In this document: piece after piece, positions 37,016 to 48,894 of the stretch
Numbering within the stretch: the first letter of the stretch is position 1
How the letters are laid out: every line of letters starts with the position of its first letter
Assembly: GCF_027942865.1 (NCBI RefSeq)
Contig: NC_134510.1
Location: 31,804,663-31,868,662, forward strand
Direction of reading: 5' to 3'
DNA length: 64,000 nt
Source: Odontesthes bonariensis
Lineage: Eukaryota > Chordata > Actinopteri > Atheriniformes > Atherinopsidae
Position numbers and translations under genes: made by a program
The notes under the pieces: generated by a model
Told to the model about the DNA's origin: nothing
Database searches by the model: none
The model's input: only the letters and a program-made list of their open reading frames with translations

Positions 37016-38218
37016 CAGGTGCTGGCCAGTAAATTAGACTATCATCAAAAAGTTTAATTATTTCAGTAATATCACTCAAAAAGTGAAACTTGCACATTAT
37101 ATTCATGCATTACACACAGACTGATGTATCTGAAATGTTTATTTCTTTTAATTTTGATATTTATAAGTGACAACTAATGAAAAATCCAAATTCGGTATCT
37201 AAAAAAATTTGAATATTACTTAAGGCCAATGAAGAAAAAGGATTTTTAGAAATGTTGGCCAACTGAAAAGTATGAACATGAAAAGAATGAGCAGGTACAG
37301 CACTCAATACTTGGTCGGGGCTCCTTTTGCCTCAATTACTGCATTAATGCGGCGTGGCATGGAGTCGATCAGTGTGTGGCACTGCTCAGGTGTTTTGAGA
37401 GCCCAGGTTGCTCTGATAGTCGCCTTCAGATCCTCTGCATTGTTGGGTCTAGCGTATTGCATCTTCCTCTTCACAATAGCCCATAGATTTTCTATGGGGT
37501 TAAGGTCAGGCGAGTTTGCTGGCCAATCAAGTACAGGGATACCATGGTCCCTAAACCAGGTACTGGTGGTTTTGGCACTGTGTGCAGGTGCCAAGTCCTG
37601 TTGGAAAGTGAAATCTGCATCTCCATAAAGTTGTTCAGCAGCAGGAAGCATGAAGTGCTCTAAAACTTCCTGGTAGACGGCTGCATTGACCTTGGACCTC
37701 AGAAAACAGAGTGGGCCAACACCGGCAGATGACATGGCACCCCACACCATCACTGACGGTGGAAACTTTACACTGGACTTCATGCAACGTGGATTCTGTG
37801 CTTCTCCGTTCTTCCTCCAGACTCTGGGACCTTGATTTCCAAAAGAAATGCAAAATTTACTTTACATCAGAGAACATAACTTTGGACCACTCAGCAGCAG
37901 TCCAGTGCTTTTTGTCCTTAGCCCAGGCAAGACGCTTCTTACGCTGTCTGTTGTTCAAGAGTAGCTTGACACAAGGAATGCGACAGCTGAAACCTTTCAA
38001 GTCTTTCATGCGTCCCTTTTCAAAATGTTCTAATTTTCTGAGATACTGAATTTGGGGTTTTCATTAGCTGTCAGTTATAATAATCAAAACTAAAATGAAT
38101 AAACACTTGAAATATATCAGTCTGTGTGGAAGGAAAGTATACAAGTTTCACTTTTTGAATGAAATTACTGTAATAATTCAACTATTTGATGACATTCTAA
38201 TTTACTGGCCAGCACCTG
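37016..38218 (-). mobile_element. Tc1/mariner element, internally deleted (1.2 kb)
   Basis: Both ends carry CAGGTGCTGGCCAGTAAATT as inverted copies, each next to a TA dinucleotide (37014-37015 and 38219-38220), the Tc1 target duplication. The inverted repeats are long, about 190 bases each (37016-37205 and about 38030-38218). The element is shorter than the roughly 1.6 kb of full-length relatives because the first half of the transposase is missing. It cannot mobilise itself. Confidence 0.92.
37304..38040 (-). pseudogene. Tc1-like transposase remnant (DDE domain only, frameshifted)
   Basis: The minus-strand frame 37783-37304 gives the C-terminal 159 residues: VMVWGAMSSAGVGP, then the second catalytic Asp in FQQDLAPAHS and the catalytic Glu in LNPIENLW. 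Exactly 34 residues lie between them, the DD34E spacing of Tc1. Upstream, the FSD motif with the first catalytic Asp is near 37870 in another frame; a stop and a 1-2 base indel at about 37855-37866 break the join. The N-terminal helix-turn-helix DNA-binding half is gone, replaced directly by the inverted repeat near 38040. Confidence 0.92.
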
Positions 38219-38282
38219 TATAGCTGTTGTGTGAATCTAACACCCCTCTTGAGGCTGCAGGCGGCAAAGAGATGCAATGAAC

Positions 38283-38726
38283 TGTCAGGTGTGGGTTTTA
38301 GGGAGGACACGGATGCAGACTTTCAAAAAAGGTTGATTTATTAACAACAAAAAACAAAATTCAAACTAAAGGCGCGGCAAAGCCGGATTCAAAAAACGTT
38401 GCAACAAAACAAAAAGAACATGGCATGGAATAAATACTTAGCTTGACAAAACGTGGAAATCATGGAAAGCAGGACTCTTGGCATGGGTTTCAAGGGTGAC
38501 GAACAACAACAAAGATCCGGCAAAACTGACAGGGGAGGCAGGAAACTAAATAGAGGGCTAGGAGTGATTGGGGAGTGAGTGCAGCTGAGGAAAAAACACA
38601 GGTGACGTGAGTGAACTAATGGACAGAGTGCAGGGAAACTAAAGCATGACAAAAACTAAGCATGGGCTGTAAACAAGAGCATAAACTAAACATGAAAACT
38701 AAAAACAAGAGTCTCTGGGCGTGACA
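38283..38726 (-). mobile_element. Solo LTR (444 bp) with TGAAC target duplication
   Basis: Begins TGTCAGGTGTGGG and ends GGGCGTGACA on the plus strand. It is flanked on both sides by TGAAC (38278-38282 and 38727-38731), a perfect 5-bp target duplication. Short inverted ends are TGTCA/TGACA. AATAAA on the minus strand near 38340, close to the minus-strand 3' end, gives the orientation. No internal coding region is present, as expected after LTR-LTR recombination. It sits 64 bases from the Tc1 element. Confidence 0.8.
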
Positions 38727-38731
38727 TGAAC

Positions 38732-40269
38732 TTAGTACGGACAAACAAAAGGGCCACCATGTCTTTTCTGCATCCTGTTTATCCAGCTTCCTGTCACCAA
38801 GTCTAACAGTTTCTCAACTAATTGGATGGTTGGTTTTCTACATCACCCTTCATTCAGTTGTGTGATGAACTGTGGAGAAAATATCTTTATGAAAGGGTGA
38901 AGCTGAATATTCTGGATTTTTCAACAAATTTCATTAAAAGAACCAAACCAACTATAATATACTGGGAAGTATTGTATGTCCTCTGTGCCATTCAGTTCCA
39001 GTGTTGTCTATTAAAATAATTAATAAGTCACTCTGAAGCACTGGCTAACTTGTGACTTAATTACCACTTCATAAGCACACATTTTTATTTTCCATCCCAC
39101 TCCCATCTCACGTACTATAGGACTCATTGGAAACCAAACAGAACTGCCACTAAAAAATTATTATTGAACAGCTGTACCTTTAAAACAATAATAATAATCA
39201 AATGTTATACATTTATTTGACATGAAGCCAGGGTAGGAAGTTTTGAAATTACTGAGAAACTTGCTAAACTTATTGAAAAGACTTTTTGTGAGATTTGAAA
39301 AGAAAATTTAGAATAACACCAAAAAAGATTTTTTTACAGGTGTATTCTGTGTTGCATTACTAGACTACCCTAGCACATAAAAGCTAACATCTGCATTCTT
39401 TTACAATAATAACTACAATAATAACGTTTCCCTAACAGTGGAATAGTAATAATTTATTATAGACTTACCCAGATTTAAACATTTTCATGTGTAATATCCA
39501 TTTATGAAATTGCTTTCTGATCAAGAATATTTCTAACATTTTTATGGAAGTTTCTTGTTTCAACTGCTGCATGATAAGGTTCACACGAAGAAAGTAATTT
39601 ATTCATCTGCACTCATGAACAAGAGTTGAAATATGCAGGTGTAGTCTTGAGAAGAGACCCATTAGCTCATGTTAATTCTCTTAACTAATAACTTAAAATG
39701 AACCTGAGACTTCAATCCACAAGAATGTGCAAAGACATGTCTCATCTTGACTAGCAGCAAAAAAATTGTCGAGCCAGTCCTAAGCTCAAACTCTCAACAG
39801 GTACAAATTCAAAACACTGCAGCTGCTCAGTGGGTTGATATCTACAGATACTGTGGCCTTTTAACCGTTTGGTAAAAGCTGACAATCAAAAAAACAATAA
39901 TAAACCTCTCCATTCATTGTGTGTCAGTGGTGCTTGATCCCTTAATCAAAAGGGGAGGTCTTCTCTGAAAACATAGAAGAAAACAGAATAAGACTTCACA
40001 ATTAAGTTTAAAAAGTTAAGAGTAAATGATAGCCATCTAAACAAATAATACTTATTGTTAAAAAAAAAAACTCCTTAAAATGCTTCCACAGTAAGTTGGT
40101 CCCATGTAGCTCATTCAGGATGTGCCTGGTAAGTCCCCATGCCATGGGTGAAGACCCAAACATTTGGCACTTCCCGATGAGATTCTCCCCAGGTCTTGCT
40201 TCAGGGTAAAGCCTTGATCTCCCTAACAATTGGCAAGATGCCTTGTTGAATCCATCATCAGGCTTCTTG
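38732..40269. other. No gene seen
   Basis: AT-rich intergenic DNA between a solo LTR and LINE fragments; only short frames. Confidence 0.6.
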
Positions 40270-41150
40270 AAAGATGTCTCACTCTCAACTTGGTGCAGGA
40301 CAGGTGGAGGGAGCCATCAGGCTGAAGGAGTTCTACAGAGCTCAGTTAGTTTCTGGGACCCCAGAGGCAGCTAATAGGTACCAGCAGGCTAAACAGAAGG
40401 ATGGAGGGATAGCTTGCTTGTCATGTCATGCCGCAGTTCACTATCTGAATGGTCAGACATACAGCTGGCTTGCCGCAGGCAGCACAATCGCAGCACATTG
40501 CAAAAGAGCAAGAAGTCTCTTGAGCACACTATCTTCATACTATAAACATTCCAGATATATCAACATTACCTCGGGAATATCTCTCATAAATTGTCAAAGT
40601 TTTAAGAGGGCACCCAAGAGCCAGCAAATGTCTACAGAAACAATACTTTTTTACACAGGCAAGTGTAATTAAATACCATGTAAACTCTGTTACACCAGCG
40701 CAATTTCCAGTAGTGATGGATTGCTGCTCACCTCAACTTGGGATCTTGTCTGTAAAAGGTACACTTTGAGGATCCTTTTAGCCCGACTGATGCGCCTCAC
40801 ATATCAGTCAGGCAGATACTGACAGAAAGCCATAGTCCGACTCTATGTTAGCAACTCTGTTTCCTCACTTGCTAGATTGCCACCAAAGTGAAGAAGCAGA
40901 AGCACCACATGCAAGCAAGTCAACCTCAGGTGTCCAACATCAACTATGTCAACTATACTAGAAAAGAGCTATGTAAATAGATTCAATTTATCAAGTGAGG
41001 GCCTCAGGCAGTCCTCCAGGTGCAACTGCATGAAAATCAGGGATGAGAATTTGCACCTCCAGGTCTGAGGACACGGTCAGTGATTTCCCACTTCATGTTG
41101 GCAGAGAGTTGTTTCCTCAAATGGAGGAGTTTCAGTTTGTCTCCTCCACA
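40270..41150 (+). pseudogene. LINE fragments, plus strand, heavily decayed
   Basis: A 132-codon frame at 40274-40672 contains LKEFYRAQLVSGTPEAANRY, like the segment upstream of RT in the LINE family found at 15.8 kb. Around 41020-41075 a stretch resembles the MRISTSKSE segment of the same protein. The two fragments are in order and orientation, so they are probably one insertion with internal loss. The sequence between is unrecognised. Confidence 0.42.
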
Positions 41151-41551
41151 TACTGGTTGCACTTTACAGGTGGAAAATGGACGTCCTTGTTAACCCACCA
41201 TTGTTCCTCCTTGTAATTCACACATGCCAAACAGAGGAAGCTTAGCCCGACATCACTGTATCTTTACATACATCATTCCATCGTCGCAGAATAAGCCAAG
41301 TGACGACAGCATTGTTAGAGCGGCGAGTTGCTTGATGTGTGTAATGAGGCAGAAAGGCCCATCTCATCTCTATTACTTCCTCCCTTATACCTCAGAGGTA
41401 TATTGGCAGCATATCAACAATATTCTGCCTCTTACTTTCAAACATAATTCCTTCTTCATTCCCGGCTTGAAAGAGACTAGTATCTCAGAGTCTAGCCTAC
41501 AAGATGAGATAAAACACAGTGGGGCACAGTGACAAAAATAACAAATAGAAC

Positions 41552-42040
41552 TTAAAGTGTTAGTTCGCCATTTTGCACATTAAGCCCTGTTTGGGGGTAT
41601 TCTGGGATGAGTTAGAGATGTTCTGATCACAATTTGGACATTTGGTGCTGAACGGAGCATTTAGGTATCCACTGCTGCAGCCCCCCCCACCTTTGCATTG
41701 AGTCAATGCTATTCAACGGTGTCCGGAAAAATAGGTCCACCAAATGCTAAAACAACTGTTAGAAGGCACATTTCGCTGCGATTTTCGGGTCAATTTATCG
41801 CTGTCCACCACTGACCACACGGTGAGTTCCATGTCTTTTCAAACGAAAGTTTAATGCCGTTTTATGATTGTTTGCTTGAGTGGTCATTGACTCAATGCAA
41901 AGGTGGGGGGGCTGCAGCAGTGGATACCTAAATGCTCCGTTCAGCACCAAATGTCCAAATTGTGATCAGAACATCTATAATTCACCCCAGACTACCTAAA
42001 AACAGGGCTTAATGTGCAAAATGGCAAACTAACACTTTAA
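41552..42040. mobile_element. Foldback MITE, 489 bp, TTAA-flanked
   Basis: The left 155 or so bases (41552-41710) are the near-perfect reverse complement of the right 155 (41884-42040). Both ends read TTAAAGTGTTAGTT inward, so TTAA is the likely target duplication, as for piggyBac- or Kolobok-type transposases. The central 170 bases are unique and non-coding. It is non-autonomous; the transposase family that moved it cannot be settled from this copy. Confidence 0.85.
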
Positions 42041-42846
42041 TCTCTTTTGTTAATATGGTGAAAAATAATGTAAATAACTAAAAAATAAGGTGTGATAATT
42101 GCATCATAATGCAAAAGGGTCTATAGTTCATAGACCCTCCATTAAAACATCTAGTTTCTATTTCTATTATCTATAAGATTATAAATCCCACATTTAAGGA
42201 ACAGGAAATGGGCTAGTGCAGTTACAGAACTTGAAATTTTTTGTTTTGAATAACAGAAACATGCCAAGAGTTGCTGTCATTCCAGAATGTACTCAGCTGA
42301 AGGAACATGTGACAGACACCTGACACCCTTTATGAGTGTCGTGCTTGTAGAAATACAAAACATCCCTGTGATTATGGTATTCAAGTAAGATTACAGTTAA
42401 CAGTTCCTTAAATGCTTTAGATTCCACGTTAGTGTCTTATTCCTTCATCTTTGTAGTATGTGTTGGTGTTCAGTAACTTCTATGTGATGTACAGTATATG
42501 ATACTATGTTCATGAAGAATTAGTGAATCGTTGCCATCAAACCACAGGTTCCAAACTTTCTACAGAAGCCTCCAGAAATTAATAATGCCAGCAAGGAGAA
42601 CATTATGTTAAACAGTTTTTATAAATCTTTGCATGTTTTTTTTGTATAGATAACCCAATGATGGATAAAACTTTTAAATGATTTGTGACATTACAACTTT
42701 CACAAATTAATTCCCACTGGATTGAGTAGCGAACAAATTACAAAACATTTAGAAATATTCTAAATTAAAGCTGATTTGAAAAAGGAAATGAGAAAATTGT
42801 ATTGAACGCAAAGATGCATACATAAGGCATTAAAAGGCATTATAGA

Positions 42847-42888
42847 GATACATATATATAAATATATAAATATATATGTATATATCAA
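42847..42888 (+). repeat. AT-rich microsatellite
   Basis: An irregular TA/ATAA repeat (ACATATATATAAATATATAA...). Low complexity only. Confidence 0.85.
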
Positions 42889-43859
42889 ATGCATAAAACT
42901 TGCAAAACATAGAAAATACTGCTTTATAGTTGTACAAAACCACCAACGAAGCTGCAGTTTACTTCCATTTTCCATTTTACTCAATAAACATTCATGTCAA
43001 AGTTTTAGGGAGAGATTTATTTTTTTCTTTGTTAAATATTGCTTCTTTCCCCCCTCTTCTTCTTTTTTTTTCACCTGACTCTTCACATGCTCAGAAAAAC
43101 TATACAGGTACAAGTAGATCCCGCACATTTTTTGTGTTGTAGTAGAAGGTGCTTCTTGTCACTTTATCAGTGCAGCTGGCTCCAGGGCCCAACTGATAAT
43201 ACAATCTTCCAATCAGAGGCAGGAGAGCATCAATAGTAACTACACACAGGCCACGAGAAGCCTGGCACCAGATGACAAGAGATAAATGCAAGACTAAACC
43301 TGCCAGTTACATAACATGGAGATAACATACATTAGAAGGCTGTATGGGTTCTTTACACTTAACTTGCTCACACATGAAGCCATTACAGCACACTGTAAAA
43401 TACAGTGCATCTGTCTTTGTGTTTCACCTATGGTGTTACAATCAATCTTTTAAAACAAAAAGCAACTATCTGCAAGTTAAACCTCACATCATAAGAGAAA
43501 ATTTATTTCTAAATTTCTAAATTCATTATTAATTCATATATGATTTATGTGAAAAATGTTACATAGAATGGAAAAATACTTTATTCATCCATGGATGAAG
43601 AATAACATGATAACCTCCCAATAATAACATGAATTTAGGCTTGAAATGTTTATTTTTTTTTAAATAATGAACTTCTAGCAAATGTATTTGACAGTGACAT
43701 TAATCTCAATTTGATATTGTTGATAATGTCAATTTATGGCATGAAAAAAATATGCTTTTTGCTGAGAAAACAATGAATTTACTCTTACTCAAAGAGTAGA
43801 GTACATAGTTTTTCCCTGAAAGTATGAAAACACAATCCTTGTTATTTAATAGTTACAGA

Positions 43860-43878
43860 CACACGCACACACACACAG
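43860..43878 (+). repeat. (CA)n microsatellite
   Basis: A short CACACGCACACACACAC run just before a good splice-acceptor-like tract. No coding content. Confidence 0.85.
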
Positions 43879-43907
43879 TGTTGGTGTCCTGTTATTCTAT
43901 TTTTTAG

Positions 43908-43970
43908 GCTTTCTGTGCTAGTGAAGAGGAAACAACCTGGAGGAGCTCCAGGCCAAACGGGGCAAAACAG
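43908..43970 (+). other. Candidate non-coding exon
   Basis: 63 GC-richer bases preceded by CTATTTTTTAG and followed by CAG|GTATGG, starting GCTTTCTGTGCTAGTG. It lies upstream of hapln3 on the same strand and might be a 5' untranslated exon. The evidence is splice-site quality only. Confidence 0.2.
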
Positions 43971-45535
43971 GTATGGGAACGTTAAGTTATCTTTTTCTCC
44001 TGTCTGTCTTTCCAGATCCTTATCTGGCTGTGTGACTCTCCTTCATATGTTACGCAACTAACTCAGCTGGTAAGTGATTGGTTGAAAAGCTTCAGGCTTT
44101 TCAATAAATCACTCCATCTAAAGGACATTAGGTCAAATAAGTGCACAACTAATGCATTTGAAAAAACTGTGTTATGTCCAAGAAGTTATCAAGGTTTTAG
44201 AATTAGAGAAGTGAAAACGTGTTGGGGTACTCCAGGGTACAGACTCTAAGAATGATGTCTCAATTTAGGATTATTTTCATTGTACAACGCTTGGCAGAGA
44301 GAAGTGAAGATGTTGAAAAGTGTGACACTTCTTGCTGGTATCCGTATGAATGGTTTAAAACTATAAACACCACACTTAGGCATAAATCTTACAAGATAAA
44401 TAGTATTCAGAGCCTAGAATACCACAGTGAGAAAGAAAGAAACAAAACTTTATGTGTCAGCACACTGCTACAGTTTTACTTAAAATGCAGCTGCCCAGAT
44501 AGTTTCAATGTAATATGAAACAGGCTGCTTAAAGTGATGAGCTCTCCAAAAATGATTAGTTAACAGTGTTGTATCCTGCAGGTCTTCACGACATTTTAGC
44601 ATTTTTCAGCACATTTGTTTTATTTTTTAAAAAAAACAAAAAGTTTACTCTTTCAGTGGTTCATGTTATCAACATCATAAAAACTAAGCATCGACCAATT
44701 ATGAATGAGTCTTTTTTCATAAGATAAACCAGGTTTATTCAATGTTTAATGTTTATTTGATAACCATTTGTTCCAAACCAAACCAAAGTTATTGAATTCT
44801 GATTAGAAAAAAATAGCTCTATTCAAGTTCTCAAACAAAAAAATTCAACACACTCAAAGAGCTTTGCTGTATTCAGGTTCTCAGTTTTCAAAGTAAACTT
44901 GGTCTCACGCACAGTTCCTGTTCTACTGATGTATTCAATCAACGTCTACTGGGGAACAGAATGCAAAACAGTTTTCAGTTACACACTGCCTCTTTTAAAA
45001 TGTTCATTGTTCGCTGCACAAGAAAAGCTACCAGACCAAATGCTGTCCCATTTAGGCTTTCAGGCTCTGCTAAAGGTATGCAAAGACTACAAAGATACCT
45101 GCATTTTCCCTCATGGAGACAAGGGGGCACACATAGCTCTCAGTCAGGCAGACTTTTGAAACTGTCTGCCTTAGAAGAAGAGTGCACTTGAAAACTGTCA
45201 CTCTCAGCAGTGGGGGTCAGTAGCAGGGGCATTTGTTAGAATGTTAAAAATGTTTAAGGGGTTGCATGTTTTTACAGGCCAAAGAGTTTAGAAATCAGAG
45301 TGGTAGAAATGTTGTCAGAAAGTGCATACTTTTACTCATGTGGCTCCTTCCTGACCCCACAGCATGTCACAGCTTCTGTCAACATAGTCATGCACCGCTG
45401 CCACCATCACGCATGCTGATACCACATCAGGGCTGCAGGCGGGCCGACCCGCTCTTATATCAGCATCCCTCATCTATTGTAGATAGATGGGAGGGAGATT
45501 CAGTACTTTTATTACAAATGACACGGTACAGTACT

Positions 45536-46165
45536 TGTTACAACCCTCTTAATTATGATAAGTCATGGCACTGGGTGTAACACAAACAAAATAAGTAATA
45601 CCTCAGTCAGTTGATATCCATTGAAAAAGTATAATTTATTTACAATTCTGAAAAGGTAACATAACAAAAGATCATCCAAAACCACAGAGAAGCTCTTACT
45701 CTTCAGGGTCTCCGAGGCCAAAACAAACAAAACACCCCCTCTAATTGTGAAAAGAAAAGATCTCTGGCTAAGAGTCAACCTAAAATTACAAGGGCTAAAC
45801 TCCCTGCCTGACCAAAAAAACAGGAGAAAATAGTGAGAACAAAAATAAAGGCAGAGAACCCCTACCAGCTTCCACTGTGAAAACAAAACACAAAATTAGT
45901 CATCAGTGACCTAAAGTAAATGCCAACACTGCACACCTTTTCAAAACACAAAACACGAAACACAAAACCCAAGCCCAAACACCAGATCAAGGCCCAGAGG
46001 AAAAGGGAAGGGCGCTTGGCACATGTTGAGTGAAGCTCTTTATGGAGCAGCTGACGAGCTGTAATACCAATCACCTGTGGCAGCAAGGTAGGCCTGAAAC
46101 ACAGGAAGAGGTAAGAAGGGTGTCTCGTGATGAGAGCTCCCCCCTGGAGGTCAGGGACCGTAACA
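45536..46165 (-). mobile_element. Solo LTR (630 bp) with GTACT target duplication
   Basis: Plus-strand ends are TGTTACAACC and GACCGTAACA, giving 6-bp inverted termini TGTTAC/GTAACA. GTACT flanks it on both sides (45531-45535 and 46166-46170). The minus strand carries AATAAA near 45640, consistent with minus orientation. There is no internal retroviral-type coding sequence. The short open frames across it are incidental. Confidence 0.78.
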
Positions 46166-46170
46166 GTACT

Positions 46171-48419
46171 ATTTGTCTGTTGCAAAGAAAAGTAGGAACA
46201 CCTCCGGAACACTTTTGTTTCTTTCTAACTGAAATAGTGTGCAGAATAACATCTGAATATGACCAGTAATCAGAACTAGAGTCTGCGATTACGGTCCCAC
46301 ACTCAAAAGTATCTCATGTACCTCAGGAGTAAACTGCAAGGCACGAAAGTAAAATTCATCAATCAAATGGAAATTAAATGTCATGGAGTCAAAGGGAGTG
46401 TTTACCTGCAGGCTGGACCGGGTGACAAGGAGATGCTTCAAGATGAGTGATCTCTTTAAAAAAAAAAAAAATCTTTCAGGGCTTTGGGGTAATTCCTGCA
46501 TTTACAGTTTGCACTTGAAGTAACTTGAATTAGTTGAAGATGTTAAAGGTGTTAATAAAATTTCATTTTTTTTTAGGAATTTTAGGATATTTATGTAACT
46601 TTACATTTTTTCTGTCTGAAACATGAACAGCAGAGGGCAATGTTTCTTCTGCTTAGTCACAAAAGTATGCACAAATACAGGGGATAAGAATAAAGTAGAG
46701 TACAGCAGCCTATATTGAGGGGGAGGGGGAAAACTTTTTATTCTGAGAGTACATATTCTGAATTCATAAGCAGACTAAAAACTTCAAGCATCACTTGAAA
46801 AAAACATATTTCAATGAAATCCAGAAAATTTTCCCTTTAAATCATGCACCATTTTTAGCCAAGCATTTCAATAAAAGAATATTTATCTCCCATTAGTTAA
46901 CTGATGTCAGGATTGAACAACTTTTAGATCTTTTGATCAAATGTGTTTCTTTCATAAATTTCAAATGTACTATTGTCACTGTGAGAACGTAACATCGTAA
47001 TCAATGTCATGGTCAGCAAGTCATAGTTTTAAAAAATGATAAAAGTCTGTACTAAACTATATAGATATTCATGCAATAGTTGACAGGTTGTTTATCTCAG
47101 AACAACTAAAGCAATCACCTGTTGATACAAGAAAAGCGAAGCCAGTACAATACAGTTCCAGCAAACCAAGGGCCAGATTGTATTGCAGTTTATATAGTAG
47201 CTGCTGAGACATTTCATTTAAATAAAGATGTAAACCTACAGTACCACAGTGGCCAACATCAGAATGAATCATCTGGGGAACACTTCATGCCAAAGAGAAA
47301 CTAAGAACTGAAATATAGGATGCATGTTTGGAGTATCTGGATAAAGTGCTGTAGGGACAGTTGGCTGTTGTCACCTAGAGGTGTTTGTTTGAATACTAAT
47401 TGGTGGGCAAGAAAGAGTCCCATTGATAATGGAGCACAATGGGGAAGCAACACAAGCAAAAACAGAGGAATCCTATTATTGCATCTTTTTTCCACATTGG
47501 ATGGTGTTTGTTTGTTCACCGCCTGCTGTCTCTGCGTGATCCTGTCAATGCCGTCCTTGTGCCCGGGAGCCACGGTGGCAGAGCGAACTGCATCCGACAC
47601 AGCATCCTCTCCTACTGACCCCGGAGCCATGTGTGCAACAACAAATAACTGAATGCTTACAATAGTACTCATAGGCAAAAGCCTTCTGGGAAAGGTTAGA
47701 AAACACATCCAAGCTTGTTGGAATGCCTCATCACTGTATGCGCTGTACGATACAATATACTGTTTGACAGCAGGGGCCAATACAGTAGCAGCATGTAGAT
47801 TTAGAATACCACCAATACTGATTTCATCCATGTTTCTTTTAAACTATGCTTGATACTTGCCCACATGTAGCCTTCATTGCCTTCATTGTATCCCCCTGCT
47901 AATAACAATGCAGAGGTTCTCAAATGATAAAGCTAAACTAAATAATTTTCTTGAATATAGTACAATTTCGGTACTAAACCTAAAAAACTGAAAGCTATTA
48001 TGATATGAAAACAGTGAGAAATAACTGTCCAAATATGTTGTAGAAAAACCCAGAGTCCTGGATGAACGTTTTGTTTTCAGATCTGTATTGATCACCTAAA
48101 ACATCTAAGTCATCCATTTTCACAAATGAACCAGTTCAGGCACCACTCTCACTTTCTGTCAGTTAATATCACTTTTTTCGCCTGAAGAAATATGAAAGAT
48201 GGGTCTGGCTGAGTTCAACTGCTGGCAGAGGAAGTAGGGTTTAGTCAGAGTCAACTGAAATACCAAACTGTGGCTTTTCAACTACCTTGTACTGTTTAAG
48301 TGGACACATCAGCTGTCATTCTATTTACCAAGAGTGATGCGTACGTTAATTAATTCAAGTTTCGATTAATTGTGTTGAAATTTCTGTTTTGTCTCACTTT
48401 TAATAAACACAAACAGGAA
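46171..48419. other. No gene called; one odd open frame
   Basis: AT-rich DNA between the second solo LTR and the hapln3 upstream region, containing the unexplained frame at 47301-47831. No recognised exon or repeat. Confidence 0.5.
47301..47831 (-). other. Unexplained 176-codon open frame
   Basis: A minus-strand frame in the rhcg-hapln3 intergenic region. An internal ATG (about 47630) has a good Kozak context (CACACATGG) and begins MAPGSVGEDAVSDAVRSATV in a locally GC-rich patch, unlike its AT-rich surroundings. No domain was recognised and no family is claimed. Most of the frame outside that patch looks like random AT-rich translation. Confidence 0.22.
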
Positions 48420-48650
48420 AAGAGAAACAAAGCCTGGGACTGTCAGACCTTCATATGGTCATTAACATCTGGAGCGGAGAGGACAACGGTCCTGTTTACA
48501 TGCTGCTGATCACAGAGAGGACCATTTGACCAGAGTGAGGACAGAGGGGGGTGAGAGTGAGGGATAGATTACAGCTGAACACTCACAGTTTGGACAGAGG
48601 GCCAAATGGAGATTAAGAGCGGAGATGAGTAAAGTTATGAATTATCCAAG
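48420..48650 (+). promoter_or_regulatory. hapln3: Candidate hapln3 promoter / 5' UTR exon region
   Basis: hapln3's first coding exon opens at an acceptor (48883/48884), so transcription starts upstream. This purine-rich, GC-richer stretch ends in GATGA|GTAAAG near 48630, a usable donor, and is the best nearby candidate for exon 1. No clear TATA box was seen. Confidence 0.25.
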
Positions 48651-48894
48651 AATTTCCTGATTGGATGGTAACAGAAATCGGGGTTGTCATGTCGGACAGT
48701 ACAGGAGGATGACTGGACAACTGCATCATCTCAATTACACAGGTCTGCCAATTTAAAACTAGAAAAATACAGTAGTTGATGTTTGTCATATTGGGTTAAA
48801 ATATCAGGTATAGCATGAGGGGTGTGTAATTGGTGTTTGAATAATGATTAAAAGTCCTACCATGTATCTTTTAATGATTGCAGGAGCGGGAAGA

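Larger units (their letters stand above)
42041..45530. other. No gene seen, apart from a candidate exon at 43908-43970
   Basis: AT-rich intergenic DNA with two microsatellites and a short perfect hairpin AGGCAGAC/GTCTGCCT (45146-45171). Open frames lack homology. Confidence 0.55.

Noticed and set aside
45576..46165. First placement of the 45.5-kb solo LTR, starting at the internal TGTAACAC
   Set aside because: The flanks did not match. Moving the left border to 45536 gave a perfect GTACT duplication and better inverted termini.
47122..47853. Plus-strand frames opposite the 176-codon frame
   Set aside because: Overlapping, short and without homology. Only the minus-strand frame has a plausible initiation context.
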